A stretch of DNA of 64,000 nt. Origin: Costus lasius. Its lineage: Eukaryota > Streptophyta > Magnoliopsida > Zingiberales > Costaceae. Both the position numbers and the translations under genes were made by a program. Of this stretch, positions 23,294 through 36,600 are shown piece after piece (within the stretch, counting starts at the first letter, position 1; every line of letters begins with the position of its first letter). The stretch covers positions 11,314,501 through 11,378,500 of the forward strand of contig CM050447.1 of assembly GCA_027563935.2 (NCBI GenBank), in the 5' to 3' direction. Below the pieces are notes generated by a model, which saw nothing but the letters and a program-made list of their open reading frames with translations, made no database searches and was not told the DNA's origin.

Positions 23294-23857
23294 TGTCTTG
23301 TTTACTTGCAGGGAAGGGAGGAGGAAAATGATGAATTTTGACCCTTTCCCTCGTTTACTAAGACGAACAGGACTGTGAGGAGGGAAGCTAAGAAGGAAAA
23401 TCACAGTGTTTTCCTTCATTTCGCAATCCGGGGGTACATCATTCATTCGACATTGCTTGCCTGCGCATCATCGTCGCTACCGCTCCCCGCTCATTGCTGC
23501 TGCTACCACTGCCTACTCATTGTTGTCGCCGCTTGTTTCCCGCTTGCTGCTACCTGGTCCATGCTCACCGCCGCTTGCTCCCACTCACTAGCTCGGCGCC
23601 TACTTGCCACTCACCGATGCCTGCTCGCTGCTCACACACTCGTTGCTGCTGCCGCCTGCTCACACGCTCGTTGCTACTACCGCCTGCTCCCCGCTCGCCA
23701 TTGCCGCCACTTGCTCCCTGCTTGCCTGCTCGCCTTCGAGAAATTTTTCTCCCTCCCAGCGAAGTCACGTGACCCACAATCCCTTCCTCTCTCAAATCTT
23801 TCCCCCTCCTTTTTTCTCTTCCCTCTATATTTCCATCTCTCCTAGTAAAGCAAGGCA
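23294..23857. mobile_element. PIF/Harbinger-like MITE with GC-rich interior
   Basis: Terminal inverted repeats tgtcttgtttact / tgccttgctttact (the latter read on the minus strand) are flanked by the 3 bp duplication TTA (23291-23293, 23858-23860). The left end (tttacttgcagggaagg) resembles that of the 42.1 kb element. The interior is Cys/Leu/Ala/His-coding in several frames on both strands, as expected of low-complexity GC-rich DNA, and encodes no recognisable transposase. Confidence 0.65.
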
Positions 23858-24021
23858 TTAGTAGGGATGGTAGCGGAGTAGTATTTTAGTGGGTACCTGT
23901 CTTTATCCGAATCTGTTTATAGATAATTATATACTTATTATTCGGGTTCGAGTAGAGTATGGGTAGTATATATGCTACCCAAGTCAATATTTTAGTAGTA
24001 TATCCCAGATACCCTTGAACC

Positions 24022-24024
<3 letters not shown>

Positions 24025-24083
<59 letters not shown>
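24025..24083. repeat. (AT)n microsatellite
   Basis: About 59 bp of alternating AT immediately to the left of the plastid-derived segment. Confidence 0.95.
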
Positions 24084-24086
<3 letters not shown>

Positions 24087-26513
24087 ATTACACTGAGTAG
24101 TCTCTGAAGGAGGAGAGCCAACTATGTAGCATATACATCGATAAATTCAAGCATTGTATGCGCCATTAGTCTGATCCTTTGTAGGTGTTGGGGTATGCCC
24201 TTAAGGCTAATGTTTGAGGCCTTGGGATTGTAAAAGTATCATGTAATAAACTCTTATGTTTATAAAAGGCATGGTTATTATTCAGGTTGTTACCTTGTCT
24301 GCTGTAATAAGTGTACTTCTGAATAATGTCTCAAAGCTGTTCAGCTAGGCTGACATGCTATATGTCCTTAGTCGAGATATCTTGGTGAACCTGAGACAGC
24401 CTTGATATGATTGAGACTAATATGTGTGCTGATCTTATAGGATGCTTCGAGCATGGAATAAGATGTAGACTCATGGGTACATTGGATGTACTGGACAGAC
24501 CCTACTAGGATATTCAATTGCTTGTCACAATGTGAATATTCCTTGATTGCAACAAGTGGCACATGTCCTCTGACTTGAGATCACTTGTGTTTCTAAATGA
24601 TGACTGTCATTGTTTTGAGGTAGTTCAATATCATTTGAAAGATAATGATCATAGACTATCTTGGATAATGATCATGAGTCAGGTTAGGACACTAGTGATA
24701 GACATAGGATTGTCGTCTCCTTGTTTAAGGAGTGTGGTGTTCTAAAGGGCCCCCTTATGAGATGATTGAGATAGTGTATGGCCATACCCAGATGACTATG
24801 TGCATCTGATCTAATCATGCTCAACATATTGGAATTACAGGCTTGGCACGCTTGTCCAATAAGAACATCCAGTGGCAAAGGACACATGTATGCCTCGTGA
24901 GTTTGATTCACACTTGTGCTATGGTTTGGGAGAAGTCTTGGAAGACTCTTTCCTTTATATCGGGAGACAGTGATGTGTTGCTAGATACCCCTCACTGGTC
25001 GTGATAACGTAAGTTATCGTTACCGACATTTAAAGGAAACCCTCAGGGTCGCACAATTTGATGATATGGCTTACTTGAGTCAGATCGTATGGACTGGATT
25101 CTTTGAGTTCAGATTAAAGGGGATTTAATCTCTGATTGTAAGTGAGATCTGGTCTGATCATGTTTGATTGATTAGGGCTTGAGATCGGTAAGCTTCGATC
25201 GAGAGAAATGATGCTAGATCGGGGAGATCAGGGGCATCAGGAGATGAGTGGTTAGATCGTGAGCCTTAGGGTTCAATTTGGTCTAGACCAAGTGGCTTGA
25301 GCTATTTCGGTTTGGTTTGATGAACCAAATTCGATTGGACGATTTGGCTTGAACCGGTTCACAAATGTGAACGCTTGGTTCAATGCCAATAGGCGTTTTT
25401 GGTTTGTCTTGAGCGCATGGCTTGATTGTCTTCCATTTATGGAAAGTCATCAAAGCCGGTTTTGCTTAAACGCCAAAACGCTTAAGCGTTGGTCTCTTGA
25501 CGACAACGCCTTGATCCTTTTCGTTTGTGTGGTTGACGAAAGAGGAAGACAAGGAAGAGGAGCTCTCGGCCATAGGGATTCATCTAATCACCCCCTTTCC
25601 ATTCGACAAGATAGCTTGGGTGCCTTGCTAGCACAAGGGACGTCAAGGAAGTGAGCATCTTCATCTTGTGTGTGGACTTGTGGAGGAGACCTAACTTGTT
25701 CTCTTCTTCCAAGCCGAATTCCAAGCCTATGGCGTTGGTATGAATCTCCCCTTGTTCTTATCAATCTATGATAGTTGAACATATGGCATGCAAAAGATCT
25801 TGAAACCCTTGCTTCCGCTTGCATAAATTTCATTTGCGCCATGATTAGGGTTTTTGCCCCCCTCTCGAAAGGGGTTCCAACAGTAGGAACTACTCGTAAT
25901 AACAAACTTGCAAAATGGATCTATTTATCATAAAGAGAATCGTGACCTGTTTCGCTTTAATTGTTATTTGAACAAAAATATCACAATAAACTTTTGGTAA
26001 AAGTTACGTCTTGGTCCGAGTGTGGATAGCATTTGTCTTCTGCATGTCCATGGAGTTTTGAAAAATCCAAACATCTCAAGATAGATATAGAGGTAGGAAT
26101 TTCCTGAAGCTCGATCTCCCCTCAGATAAACCATATAGTCAAGAGAAACCATGAACCATAATAGAATAACTTGCCCCACGCATGAGTAAATATTTCGTAG
26201 TAGCTTCATTAGATCGTATATCTCTCTTGGTATATCCAGATAATAAGTATAAACATAAACTGAAACATTCTGGACCTACAAAGATAGTTATTAAATCGTT
26301 AGCACCACATAAAAACATTCCTCCTATAGTAGTTGTTAATACGAATAATAGAAACTCTATTATAGCCATTTATGTACATTCAATGTACTCTATGGACAGA
26401 GAATACATAGAGTTGAACATAGTAAAATAAGAAATCCAAAGATTTCGTTGAAATTGTTTGTTTGGAAATTTCCAAAAAAGCTAATTATAGATTCTCTCCA
26501 TCGGAACAATAGG
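24084..26513 (-). pseudogene. ndhB: Nuclear plastid DNA (NUPT): ndhB exon 1 and intron fragment, split by a solo LTR
   Basis: On the minus strand, 26139-26369 encodes a close relative of plastid NADH dehydrogenase subunit 2 ([57 protein letters not shown]). Upstream nucleotides to about 26513 match the preceding part of exon 1. After [12 protein letters not shown] there is a stop, and an internal deletion joins exon 1 to intron-like sequence (cctctatatctatcttgaga to about 25888). The same plastid stretch resumes to the left of the 1.7 kb solo LTR at 24084-24185 (gccaactatgtagcatatac on the plus strand). In the plastid, ndhB makes part of the NDH complex of cyclic electron flow; this nuclear copy is dead. 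Sites with V/A and other substitutions suggest an old transfer. Confidence 0.88.
24186..25882. mobile_element. Solo LTR (about 1.7 kb) inserted in the plastid-derived DNA
   Basis: Begins tgttggggtatgccc and ends aaggggttccaaca (TGTTGG...CCAACA ends), flanked by the perfect 5 bp duplication GTAGG (24181-24185 and 25883-25887). No gag or pol follows. Plastid ndhB intron sequence is continuous across the insertion when it is removed. The length fits a long-LTR retrotransposon, perhaps Copia/SIRE-like, but the family is not established. The short ORFs inside are not genes. Confidence 0.88.
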
Positions 26514-27358
26514 TATATATATATATATAGAGAGAGAGTGTGTATATGTGTATATGTTATTTTATTTGTGTATTTAAATATATACTTTTTTAATATATAT
26601 TTTATCTTACCTAAAATTAAATTATTATTAAGGTTTTTATAGGGTTGAGTACCCGAATTTTATTGAGGTAACAACATATATGAGTTAAAATTTAATATGA
26701 TAGGTATTTTAGTCGTGTATTAAATTAGTAGTTAAATTTTTAATATGATAAAGTTTGAATAGGAGTTTTAAAACTAAACGAGTACTTATTCATATATGAG
26801 TTGTAAAAGAATTATCTGAGTTAAAATATAAATAGTATAAAAAATACGAATACCCTATTACTGACATTTTGTGACCACAATAAAAAAAACTCTAACTAAA
26901 GAGTTTGGAATAACTTATTCAAAACAAGATCACTAAACCTTGTACTAGAACTTCACATTTTTTTAATTAATTGAACCTTAAAATTTTTTTTTTTACAACG
27001 AGAGTTTGACATTAATTTTTTGCTCGTTATTATCAATGAATAAAAAGAAAAAAAATGACCTCATTAAATATTGCCACATAGATTCAGGAATTGCATTGAG
27101 AAAGTAAGTTTAAATGCAAGATTTGCGAACTTTTATGGATATAATTGAAATGTCAGGGACCAAACCGTCAAAAATAATGGCCAAACTGAAATTTCGATCA
27201 CGCCGTGGCCTGATGTATAACTTACAAATGGAGGCCCTGAGAATAAAGAATTCAATTAGAGGATGGGCTGCTTATCTGAGATTAGAGACAGGAAACTGCC
27301 CAGTATAGTATTGCTTTCCGGCCCACCATAAAAAGCCAATCTGGCTGATTCCTTCTAA
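26514..27358. other. Intergenic region before SGF29
   Basis: Starts with a (ta)n(ga)n microsatellite (26514-26540) abutting the plastid segment. The rest is AT-rich with no recognised feature until the GC-rich SGF29 leader. Confidence 0.5.
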
Positions 27359-27658
27359 ATCGGACGAGACCATACGTGAACCGTGTCTTGGGCGAGATTG
27401 GCTTGTGTTTGAGTGCGTCGTTCATCGCAGTTCTCTCGCCCCCTCCCCTTTTTGCGCCCGAGAGCGATCGGCCACGCCACGCAGTGATGCTGACGCCCGG
27501 ATGATCCCGCTTCGAGGCGCACTTCTTTTTCTCTGATCTTTCCCGTTCGCCTTCGGTTTCCCTTCGGGCAAGGCGGCCGTCGTCGGCGCATCGACTGTGG
27601 AGTTCTCACTTCATCAAACCCTCGTTTGGCCGCTGATCGGGCCAGGGAGGAGGTAGCG
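27359..27658 (+). promoter_or_regulatory. SGF29 5'UTR and core promoter region
   Basis: A sharp rise in GC with CT-rich blocks (gttctctcgccccctcccc) directly before the SGF29 ATG (27659), in the context gaggtagcgATGtcg. No TATA box is obvious close by, as is common for housekeeping plant genes. Confidence 0.45.
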
Positions 27659-30600
27659 ATGTCGGGGATCGATATCAGCGTGCTTCTGGAGAAGTCAAAG
27701 GAGCTCGACCAGCTTCGCAAGGACCAAGAGGAAGTCCTCGGGGAGATAAATAGGATCCACAAGAAGCTCCAAACCAGTATTCAACGCTTCCTCCGTTCAT
27801 CTTGATATATATGATCCCTTTACTGCTGCAACAACAGGCAAACTTAAGATTTTTTTTTTCCTTGTGGAAGTTCGTGACAGCTGTCGATTACTTTTCTTTT
27901 TTGTTTTTACTAAAAGGAGTGCGAATTGTTCATAAGTTGGACAAACAAAACTAGAAGACGCTTTTTAGTTGATCGTTAAATGCCTTTAAGTTGCTAAAAG
28001 AATGGTTTGGAAACTAAAATCGAGGCATTTGATGTTTGGTAGGAGCTATGAACATGGGTTCAATAGGTCTTCATTTATTTCTCATTTTCACTAAATTTTG
28101 TTAGCAAGTTATGAGTACAATCGTTGTAATTATTTGATTATTCAATCTGGTCGTAACATTTTTTATGGTTATTCTTTGATATGTCTAGCTTCAGAGGGAG
28201 TTGAAAAATCGCCAGAAAGTTTGTTAAGCAGGCTCAGACACTTGTATTGTCACGCCAAAGAATTATCTGAAAACGAAGTCAGGTAGTACAAATAATTTGA
28301 TAGACGCTACTGTTGTGCATGACTGGACGCATCATTAGTCATAACTACAGTATACATTTGTTGAAGATAGATTGGTTCTTCAAAGTTGCATTATGCATGT
28401 CATATTTTTGAATTATTAAAAAACTGTTTTGTAAAATAGCTCGTTAATGAGAATGTTCTGCTTTATGAATTAAATTTCTTTCCGATCCAAAATATAATTC
28501 TGACATGGTTTGTTTCTTTCTGGGCTATCATCTTTGTGTCACCTAGTAAAAAGTGACCTTGGCTTCTTTGTTTAGCGCAATACCTCGGGATTGAATATAT
28601 GAAGTTGGTCTTTCCCCCTAAAAGTTTCCTTTATAAGAATATAGTCATTTTAATTAAAGGCCTAGTCTGAATGTGTGTTAATAGGTGCGAAGTTGTGAGA
28701 CTCTAAGGGGAGAATGAGGGGCGTCAGATCCGGAGAAGTAGGATTTATGCGCTCAAGTTATCTAATGACAGTGTTATCAGAACTCTTAACTTGCAGTAAA
28801 CTAGTCATTAATTCACAAGACCTGATTTCTGATGTGCAGGAAACTACAAAATTAATTCACAAAACCAACTCTTACTTTCGTAAGGAACTAGAAAACTATT
28901 TCACAAGGCGAACTTTCTGATTGCCTGGAAATACGGATCCCTATTGAATAACATGTGAAAACTACTCTGTTTAAACTTCTAGTTGGCTATCAGAAAATTT
29001 TCTGGATAAACTAATCTGGACTTATTAGCCTTTTCTATATTCTTGGTGCATAATTCTTGATTTTTGTGCTGCTATCAGATGGCTATGTTTTGGATGGGCA
29101 CGCTTTCTTTCTCTTCAAATTTCAATTTATTTATCAGATTAATTTGCTGGAGCATTACCCAATTCTGGTTATGCGTACTGGTCAATATGTGTGTGTTCCG
29201 AAGATGGAATTGCTTTATTTTGCTTTTAGATGAGATGAATCACAATTCAAATTGGACTTATATATATTTTCAATAGTGGTAACAACATCCTAGGAGTTTG
29301 TATAACAAAGTGATCAATTTTCTAATTGTAATTATGCATTTCTTGGTACGTGATTACATGCTATTTATCATGGAATTAAAGGTGTAACTTTGCCTATCTT
29401 AAGATGTTTCACTGTCAGCTGTATTATTCATGGTGTCTCTTTCGCTTTGACCTTGTGCATCAGTGTTTCAACTGCTTTGGTTAGTCAGCTTGACGCTTTG
29501 CTACAATCTGGACTTTCAGCTGCACAAAGAAAAAAAATCGGTAAGGCCTACACACTTCAGATTTTTTGTGTTTTGACAACTTCTATCCTTTTTCAGAATC
29601 ATAATGCAAATTGTCTTGGTCTTGCCATATAATGAAGCTTCACAAAATGTCCTGCAAGATATAATTTCCAATTTACATTGTCACATGCAACTGACTGATT
29701 GTTGGTTACTTGGGTGTTTGCAAGTTTAGCCAAATTATCATATGTTTTATTTGATTAGATTTGAGTTTTAGGCTATTTTTTTATTCTTAGATAAAGATCT
29801 ATTTGGTATCTTAGTTGTTAAGTTTTCTTAATTTTCACTATTCCAAGTTGCATATTTTTTCAGAATGAAATTAGAATAGAAAAGTTTGCCATTGTGAGGT
29901 TTCTATGTTCAGAGTACTAGGATGTGTTTACATCAAGGTTCGGAATACTGTTCCTTACTGACCAATATGAACCAGCATACCAACCACACTGATACTTGGT
30001 ATTGTCAGAACACTGTTCCTTTATTGTGGTTTGTATATAGAGGAAATCCCTTCTCCCCCCACCCATATCAAAAAGCAAAGGCTGGAGCAGAATCTAGCCG
30101 TTTGCCAATAATAAAAGGCTCCTAAGGCTAAAATTTAGCCGTTGGTCGTGGTACTGATTGGTACCATACTACCAACTAGTACCATGAGTTCGTACTGGTT
30201 CAGTTTATATACAGATTCTATAGTTCTAGCATATAGACCTAGCTTGCAATGGGTCTGTATGCTAGGCACTGGTTGGACTAGTACACGCAGCCCATAGTAT
30301 GGATTGATTTGTTTAATCCATGTTTTACATAACATTATAATATTGTGCTGGAAACAAATAAATACATAATCATGTCATTTTGTTAGTCTTGATATTTTGA
30401 TCATTGGCTAATGGCTATCTAGAACGTTGTTCTGTTGTAATAATTGCCATACGAATTTTAACATTTTCATGATTCATGGGACTGTGAACCTATATGGAAA
30501 TGACAGTTTTAATTTCTTTATCTTTATTTGGAAATATGTTGATCCTTGAATAGCGACTTCATCCTTGATATGTATTTGGAAATGTATCACTGCAATTTAG

Positions 30601-33600
30601 AAGATCATTGTATCTAACCCTCTCTAAGATTGCATGCTCAGATGGTGCATTATGTGAGAAACTCGTTTATAGATATATTAGCCACTTTAATGTTGATTTA
30701 ATTCAGAAGTGAAGAAGCGAATGAAAGATTCAGATATTACAAGATTCCCTCCTGCTGCATCTATGAGAAGCCAACTTGAGCACGCTGCTAATCTGAAGGG
30801 TGAACAGGTTCTTATAAAACATCTTCTTATACTGTATATTTTCTGACTGTTTCTGTGAAGAATCTAGTTCACGTAAGCTCTCTGTTTTATTTCATATTTT
30901 GAAGTAAGTTCTCAAGGTCTCTTAACTTTTTAGGACACTTTATCTGGTTGTTGGTCATGGAACAAGATATCTTTTTGCACCAATTAATGGACATTGCAGA
31001 CTCTCCTATCTGAAGGTCATATCTTGCACCTTGATGAATTTGTTTAGGTACCACACAAGTATATAAACTTTAGATGTTGATGCGTGATCAGGTATATGAT
31101 TATCAAATTTGAGTTTAAGATCCGTGGTGGTCCCATGGTATTAGTTTATGACTTCCAATCTCTGCAGCTTAGTAGTAGAACCACTGGAATTTGGAAATCC
31201 TGTTGTCTGAACTATGGATATTTTAAAACTAAAGGATATCAAATTTTAGTGCTAGATTTTATATTCTAATGCTTTAGTTAAATTCTGGTGTGGAATCTCA
31301 AAAACTACGCTAGTTGCCTGGTTTCTTTGGAGTCCAAGTGAGGTCTAATGATGTACATTATACAGAAAAAAGATAGATATGATTATACATAAGAAATTCA
31401 ACAAAATTCTTTTGTCCTGAAGGAGTTTCTCTTGGAGTGTAAAAGTGTTGCTAATCCTAGTTAGTTTCTGATTTGAAAAAAAAAATTATGCTTGATTATA
31501 TAGGAGAGCTCACCTTTAGAAATGGCAAAGAATTTGTCTATGAACATAAATTCATAATGTGATTTGCTAGGGAAATTTGGGCGAGCTAGCATGTTCCTTT
31601 TTGGGTTTGTTAGGAGGACAATTTACTAGTTCTTGCTAACTGCATAGTGGTTAATTTAGTAAAATAAACTCTTTTATGAAAGACTTAAAGGTCTTTATAT
31701 GGGTTGTTTGAGATAACTAATGCTTAAAGATTCAAATTTGTTCAAAGCAAGCACACAACAGCAAGCCATGTCCCATGACATTATAATTTATTAAGTAAAG
31801 GTACTCTTCTTGAGAATCAAACTCTTTTGAAAAGTTGATCAATGGTGATAGAGGTTTACCCTTGCCTGAAGACTGCACTGGAACAGATACATTTGCATGT
31901 GCCTGTAGAGGCTTCCTCCTGTAAACTGCCCTGATAAGTGATGTTCATGCTCCACTGCCACTAGAGATCTTTGATAACAAGGGAATCATAAAACTTGACA
32001 CATGGTAGTGGTAGAATATAATTCATCTACACAGACTTGAATCTTGTGAGGAATGCATCATCCCGTGATGACTGGTTCCTACCTAGTATAAGAAAATTAG
32101 TTTTGATGGTGGCTTCAGCATGAAGCCAATAACGCCAATGTGGTGGATGGTCATGTTAGGTGAAAAACAAAAACTCACCTGATGAACCAGTGGGATTTCT
32201 GGACATGGAGCTTGTTTAATGTTTTGGTTTGATCTACTGTTAAGCTTCAAGCTAAAATGATTTGAAGTCATCTAAGGTGCCTAAAAATAGCCAAAACAAA
32301 TTCAGGATCACTTTGCCTATGCTTCTCAATATGTATACCTGGAAAATAATGGGAGATGCTAACATATGTCTTTCATATGCCAAGGCAAGAAAATGTCTCG
32401 AAAGTGAATTGGATAACATATGGCATATAAGGATAAACAATTTCTCATTTTTTTTCTTGTTGTGCATATTACTGCCTAGTGACATTATGCTTGTATCCTT
32501 TATATACAGTTTCTCTAAGAAGGTTTTCATTTTTAACTTTATTAGCATTATTCAATTTGAAATATCTCAGGAATTACGTTACTAGTATTCTTTCTTTTTC
32601 AGGTGGCAGCTAGGGTCTCATCTGATGATGCTGATAAAGATGAATGGTTTATCGTGAAAGTCATAAATTTTGATAAGGAAACAAAGGAGTAAGCCTTTTG
32701 CATCTTAAAATATGCTTTTTGGTTTGATTAATTTCCAATATGACATAATTGGACTAAGTATTACATATTTTCGATGATAGTTGATTATGCATTAATGTAG
32801 TGCTATTAAGAAGAATATATATGGGAAAGATAGAGGCCAAATGTTATTTGCTTTCTGCCTTAGAATTAAGGTTGCTATTTTTTAAATCAAACATTATTAT
32901 AAGCTGAACAAGGTCCAGAATGAATAAGTATCATTGATGTGCTATGAGTTTATCTTTTTATGTGATGGAAAATGATGCAATATCTCCTTAAATTGAATAT
33001 ACTGAAATGCCAGTAGGACTGCTCTCCAGGCACTGAATATTAGGATCTATTTAATTTTAGTAATTTCCTGTTTGGTTTCTTTATTTTAAATAATGATATT
33101 TATTGTTTACTTGTTTATGGGACCTTCTCCGATTGAACTGCATGCTTTGGTGCCAAAGTAATGTGAAAATTACAACTGCGCTTCAGTTAATGGTTGAAGA
33201 TGATAAATATATTCATAATTCTAACTGGAGATATTAAATATCTTAAATTTCATGTATTATTATCATGCTTTTATGCTTTTGTATTGTTTGGTTGTCCTCA
33301 TTTTGAATAGCGCATCAGTGCTACATTGCAAACATGCTATTTTAAGTTTTGAATGAAACCTAGTTGTGGCGACATTGTTAGAGACTCGTAACTAGGAGTC
33401 CCAATTGAAGTGCAGTCATATTTGTTCTCACATAAATTATTTATTATTTATATGCAACAGAATCTTATTCTTAATCTTCTTCAAACTTTTATCCAATTAT
33501 TAAGGTTAATCAAACTCATTGCCTTCCGTGTATATTAAATACAAATAATTCTATGCCTAGTGAAATTATAGGGTATATTTTAAACCAAAAATAATGTAAG

Positions 33601-36600
33601 AGTCCAGTGTGGCTGATACGAACTCGAGTAGACAAAGCAAATATTCTAGACAAGACTCAACCCTAACCCTAGGCCCTTATTTATAGACTCTTCCTACTTA
33701 GCGGACCGGGTATGACATGCCAACCCGGATCCACTTATTAATAACATACTAACACTAATGGGCCCGTAACAATTGCCCCCCTCTTGAACTAGCCTTGTCC
33801 TCAAGGCTGAAAACTTCCTCTTGTGTTGTCTCCAGGGTCCCACGGCACGCGATCCTCTCCGTCCAGATCTTCATCTTCAGTTAGCAACATTACTCGGAAT
33901 TGCTTGTTTACGCATCGGTGCATTGGATGATATGGTTGATCACACTGGAAGCATAATCCTTTCTCTCTCTTATTGATGTACTCTTGATGGGACATAGCTC
34001 GGCTCTTTTTAGATCGGTCATAGGTGCTTGACGATGTGCGTTGACCCCCCACCTCCTTGGAACCATTTTGGGATGGCACACCTCCTTTTCCTTCAGCAGG
34101 CAGTGTAATGCTAGAATTTACACTAATGCTCCTCCTCGGCTGTTGGACACTGTAGGCCGAAACCACTTGGGATGGTGCATCTGGTATAGTTGGATTAGGA
34201 GGAATGTTTCCTCCCCAAGAGTAGTTTCCACTGTCTGTTTAACTTTTGCTTACCACCCCTTCTGTCCCTGTCCGCCCTTGTGGTGTGGTCCCCCCATCTA
34301 GGGATGGCAAAAAACCCCATCCCCGACCCGACCCGACCCGACCCGAAGTCAACGGGGAAAACCCGAGTTGACTGGGGGTCGGGTCGGGTTCGGGGAAAAC
34401 CCGACGGGGGTATAGTCGGGTCGGGGTCGGGTATGGGAATTTAGGTACCTGCCCCGAACCCGACCCCGAACCCGCCTCGACTATTAAAATAACAAATTTA
34501 CCCCTTATAAGTTATAACCTAGTTACTAAATTTTTATAATTTATGTAGAAATGATGATATAGTTTATGTAAAATATTTTTTTATTTATATATTATGAATA
34601 AAGAATGCAAATTAATTTTAAAATATTATTTATAATATATATTTATTTTTTAGGTCGGGCGGGGTCGGGTTTCCCCGCGGGTTCGGGTTTCCCCGCGGGG
34701 TTGGGTGTGGGGCAGGGTTTTCTAAACCCGTCGGGTTCGGGGTCGGGTTCGGGGACGGGTTTGGGGAAGTCGGGGTCGGGTCGGGGATGGCAAAACCCGA
34801 CCCCGACCCGCCCCGTTGCCATCCCTACCCCCATCAGCTCCCTCTCGATGACTCGAGCGAGAGTCATGTCACGCATAACATCAATGGGTAAGAAGGCGCG
34901 CACCTTCTCTCTGATAGTGTTGTTTAGGCTCTTTAAGAAGAAACCCACGTATTGCTCCTTAGACAGGTCAGGTAGTTTTGAAATAATCTCTTCAAAAACT
35001 CCCATGTGCTCGATCACAGTCAGGAGACCCTGTTCTAAGGCTGCCAGACGCTCATAGGCTGAAGTGGCTGGGAACTCACTATAGTGCTGTAGCATTTCTT
35101 CTTTCAGCCTCCCCCATGTCAGCGTGGGAGTCCTCCGCCTCAACCACTGAAACCAGTGTCCCGCTGAGCCCTCCATGCTCACAAAAGCCATCGGGACCTT
35201 GTATTCATCTGTCGTCCCCTGGATATCAAAGTACTGCTCAGCCCGTGCAATCCATCCTACGGGATCAGTTCCATCAAATCCTGGCAGCTCTATGCGCTTA
35301 TGGATTCACCGCATATTCTTCCCCGAAATCATCCCCCTATTTGGTTCTTCTCCCCAATGTACTCCACCTCCTAGTCTGTCTTCGTCAATGATTTCTGTTC
35401 TGTTCGGTCTCATGTTTGCCTCTGGTGGGGGCCAATGCTCCCGTTAAGGGGGTGGGCGGTATGGCTCCTTGCCTGGGCGATGATGAGGGCCCGTTGAACC
35501 CTCCCTTTGCTCGTCTCGCCTGTTTGTTAATGTTGCAGCCAAGTTCCTCACTTCACCCGTCAACTCATCAATCACCTCGGAGTATCACTCCATCTCCTCC
35601 TGGCGCCTCTTAAATCCAGCCATTTCCTCCCGGTGTAGATGCCACTCGTCTGCTGCTGTCTGCACTTCAATCCTTCTACTCTCTCCTGCAGACTGTAGTT
35701 CCTCTCGTATAATCGCCAGAGTACTTTGCACTTCTACTACTGATTTCTCCAAAGCCTCCAATCTAGCCTCACTACGTGTAGTCATCCTTCAGATTTTTTT
35801 TTGAAATATTTTTGCTACAGTACTGCTACAGTAACCAGGATTTTTTTCCAACTCTATTTTTTTTCCAAAAAAAACCTAGCTACAGTGCTCACCCTCTCAG
35901 TCGCGCACGCACACGCAGCGTCCTCGTCGCCGGCTTGCTTCGCCGGCTAGGGTTTCCGGTAGGGAAGGGAGCGTGCGCCGCCGGCTAGGGATCCGGCTAC
36001 ACGCACATCGTCGCACGGCGGGGGAGGAAGGCGTCGCTGCGCCTTGCTGATGACGCCGCCTGGAGATGCTGCTGCGGGAAGATACTGCCGCGCCGTCGAA
36101 GGAAGTCGCCACCTCGCGTCCTCGTGTCGCCAACGAAGACTCCAGCCCACGTCGTAGAAGATCTCCAACGCCTGATGCTGCGCTTCTGCAAGTCTCCGAC
36201 GCCTCCCGTCGCCGCAACAGGGAAGGAGAGAAAACGACGTCGCAATGTCGCCTCACGTCGTCGACTGTCAAATCGGGGCCGCCGAAGGATAGATCTGAAA
36301 CTGCTTCGCGCCGAATGCTTGCCGAAGTGGACGAAGAACGTTTGTTTGCTCCCGTAAGACTTGCCGAGGATGACTGCCGTGTCTTCCGCTTCACTCTGTC
36401 GTCGCTGGAATCACAAAGAAGCGCTCTGCACCACCGACCCTGACTCGTTGTCGACGATGCAGCCTCCACCTCTCTTTTTTTTTTTTTTTTTTCCAGCTTG
36501 ATCAACGATTGTAGATCCGCTGATAAGATCTACTACCGACAACGGAAACTCCTTCCGCCTTTATCCGTCGCCGGACCGGTTCCCCGGCGATCGATCCGGC

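Noticed and set aside
23375..23861. Several Cys/Leu/Ala/His-rich frames up to 156 codons
   Set aside because: They lie entirely inside the TTA-flanked PIF/Harbinger-like element and come from imperfect gctgctgcc-type repeats.
24186..25882. Possible protein genes of 60-105 codons in this stretch
   Set aside because: All lie within a solo LTR defined by TG...CA ends and GTAGG duplications; none resembles a gene.
27114..27308. 64-codon frame just before SGF29
   Set aside because: No family resemblance, no supporting splice or start context; likely chance.
34643..34830. Pro/Asp/Lys-rich extension of the gag frame
   Set aside because: This part of the frame reads through the nested hAT-type element, whose cccgacc repeats create it.
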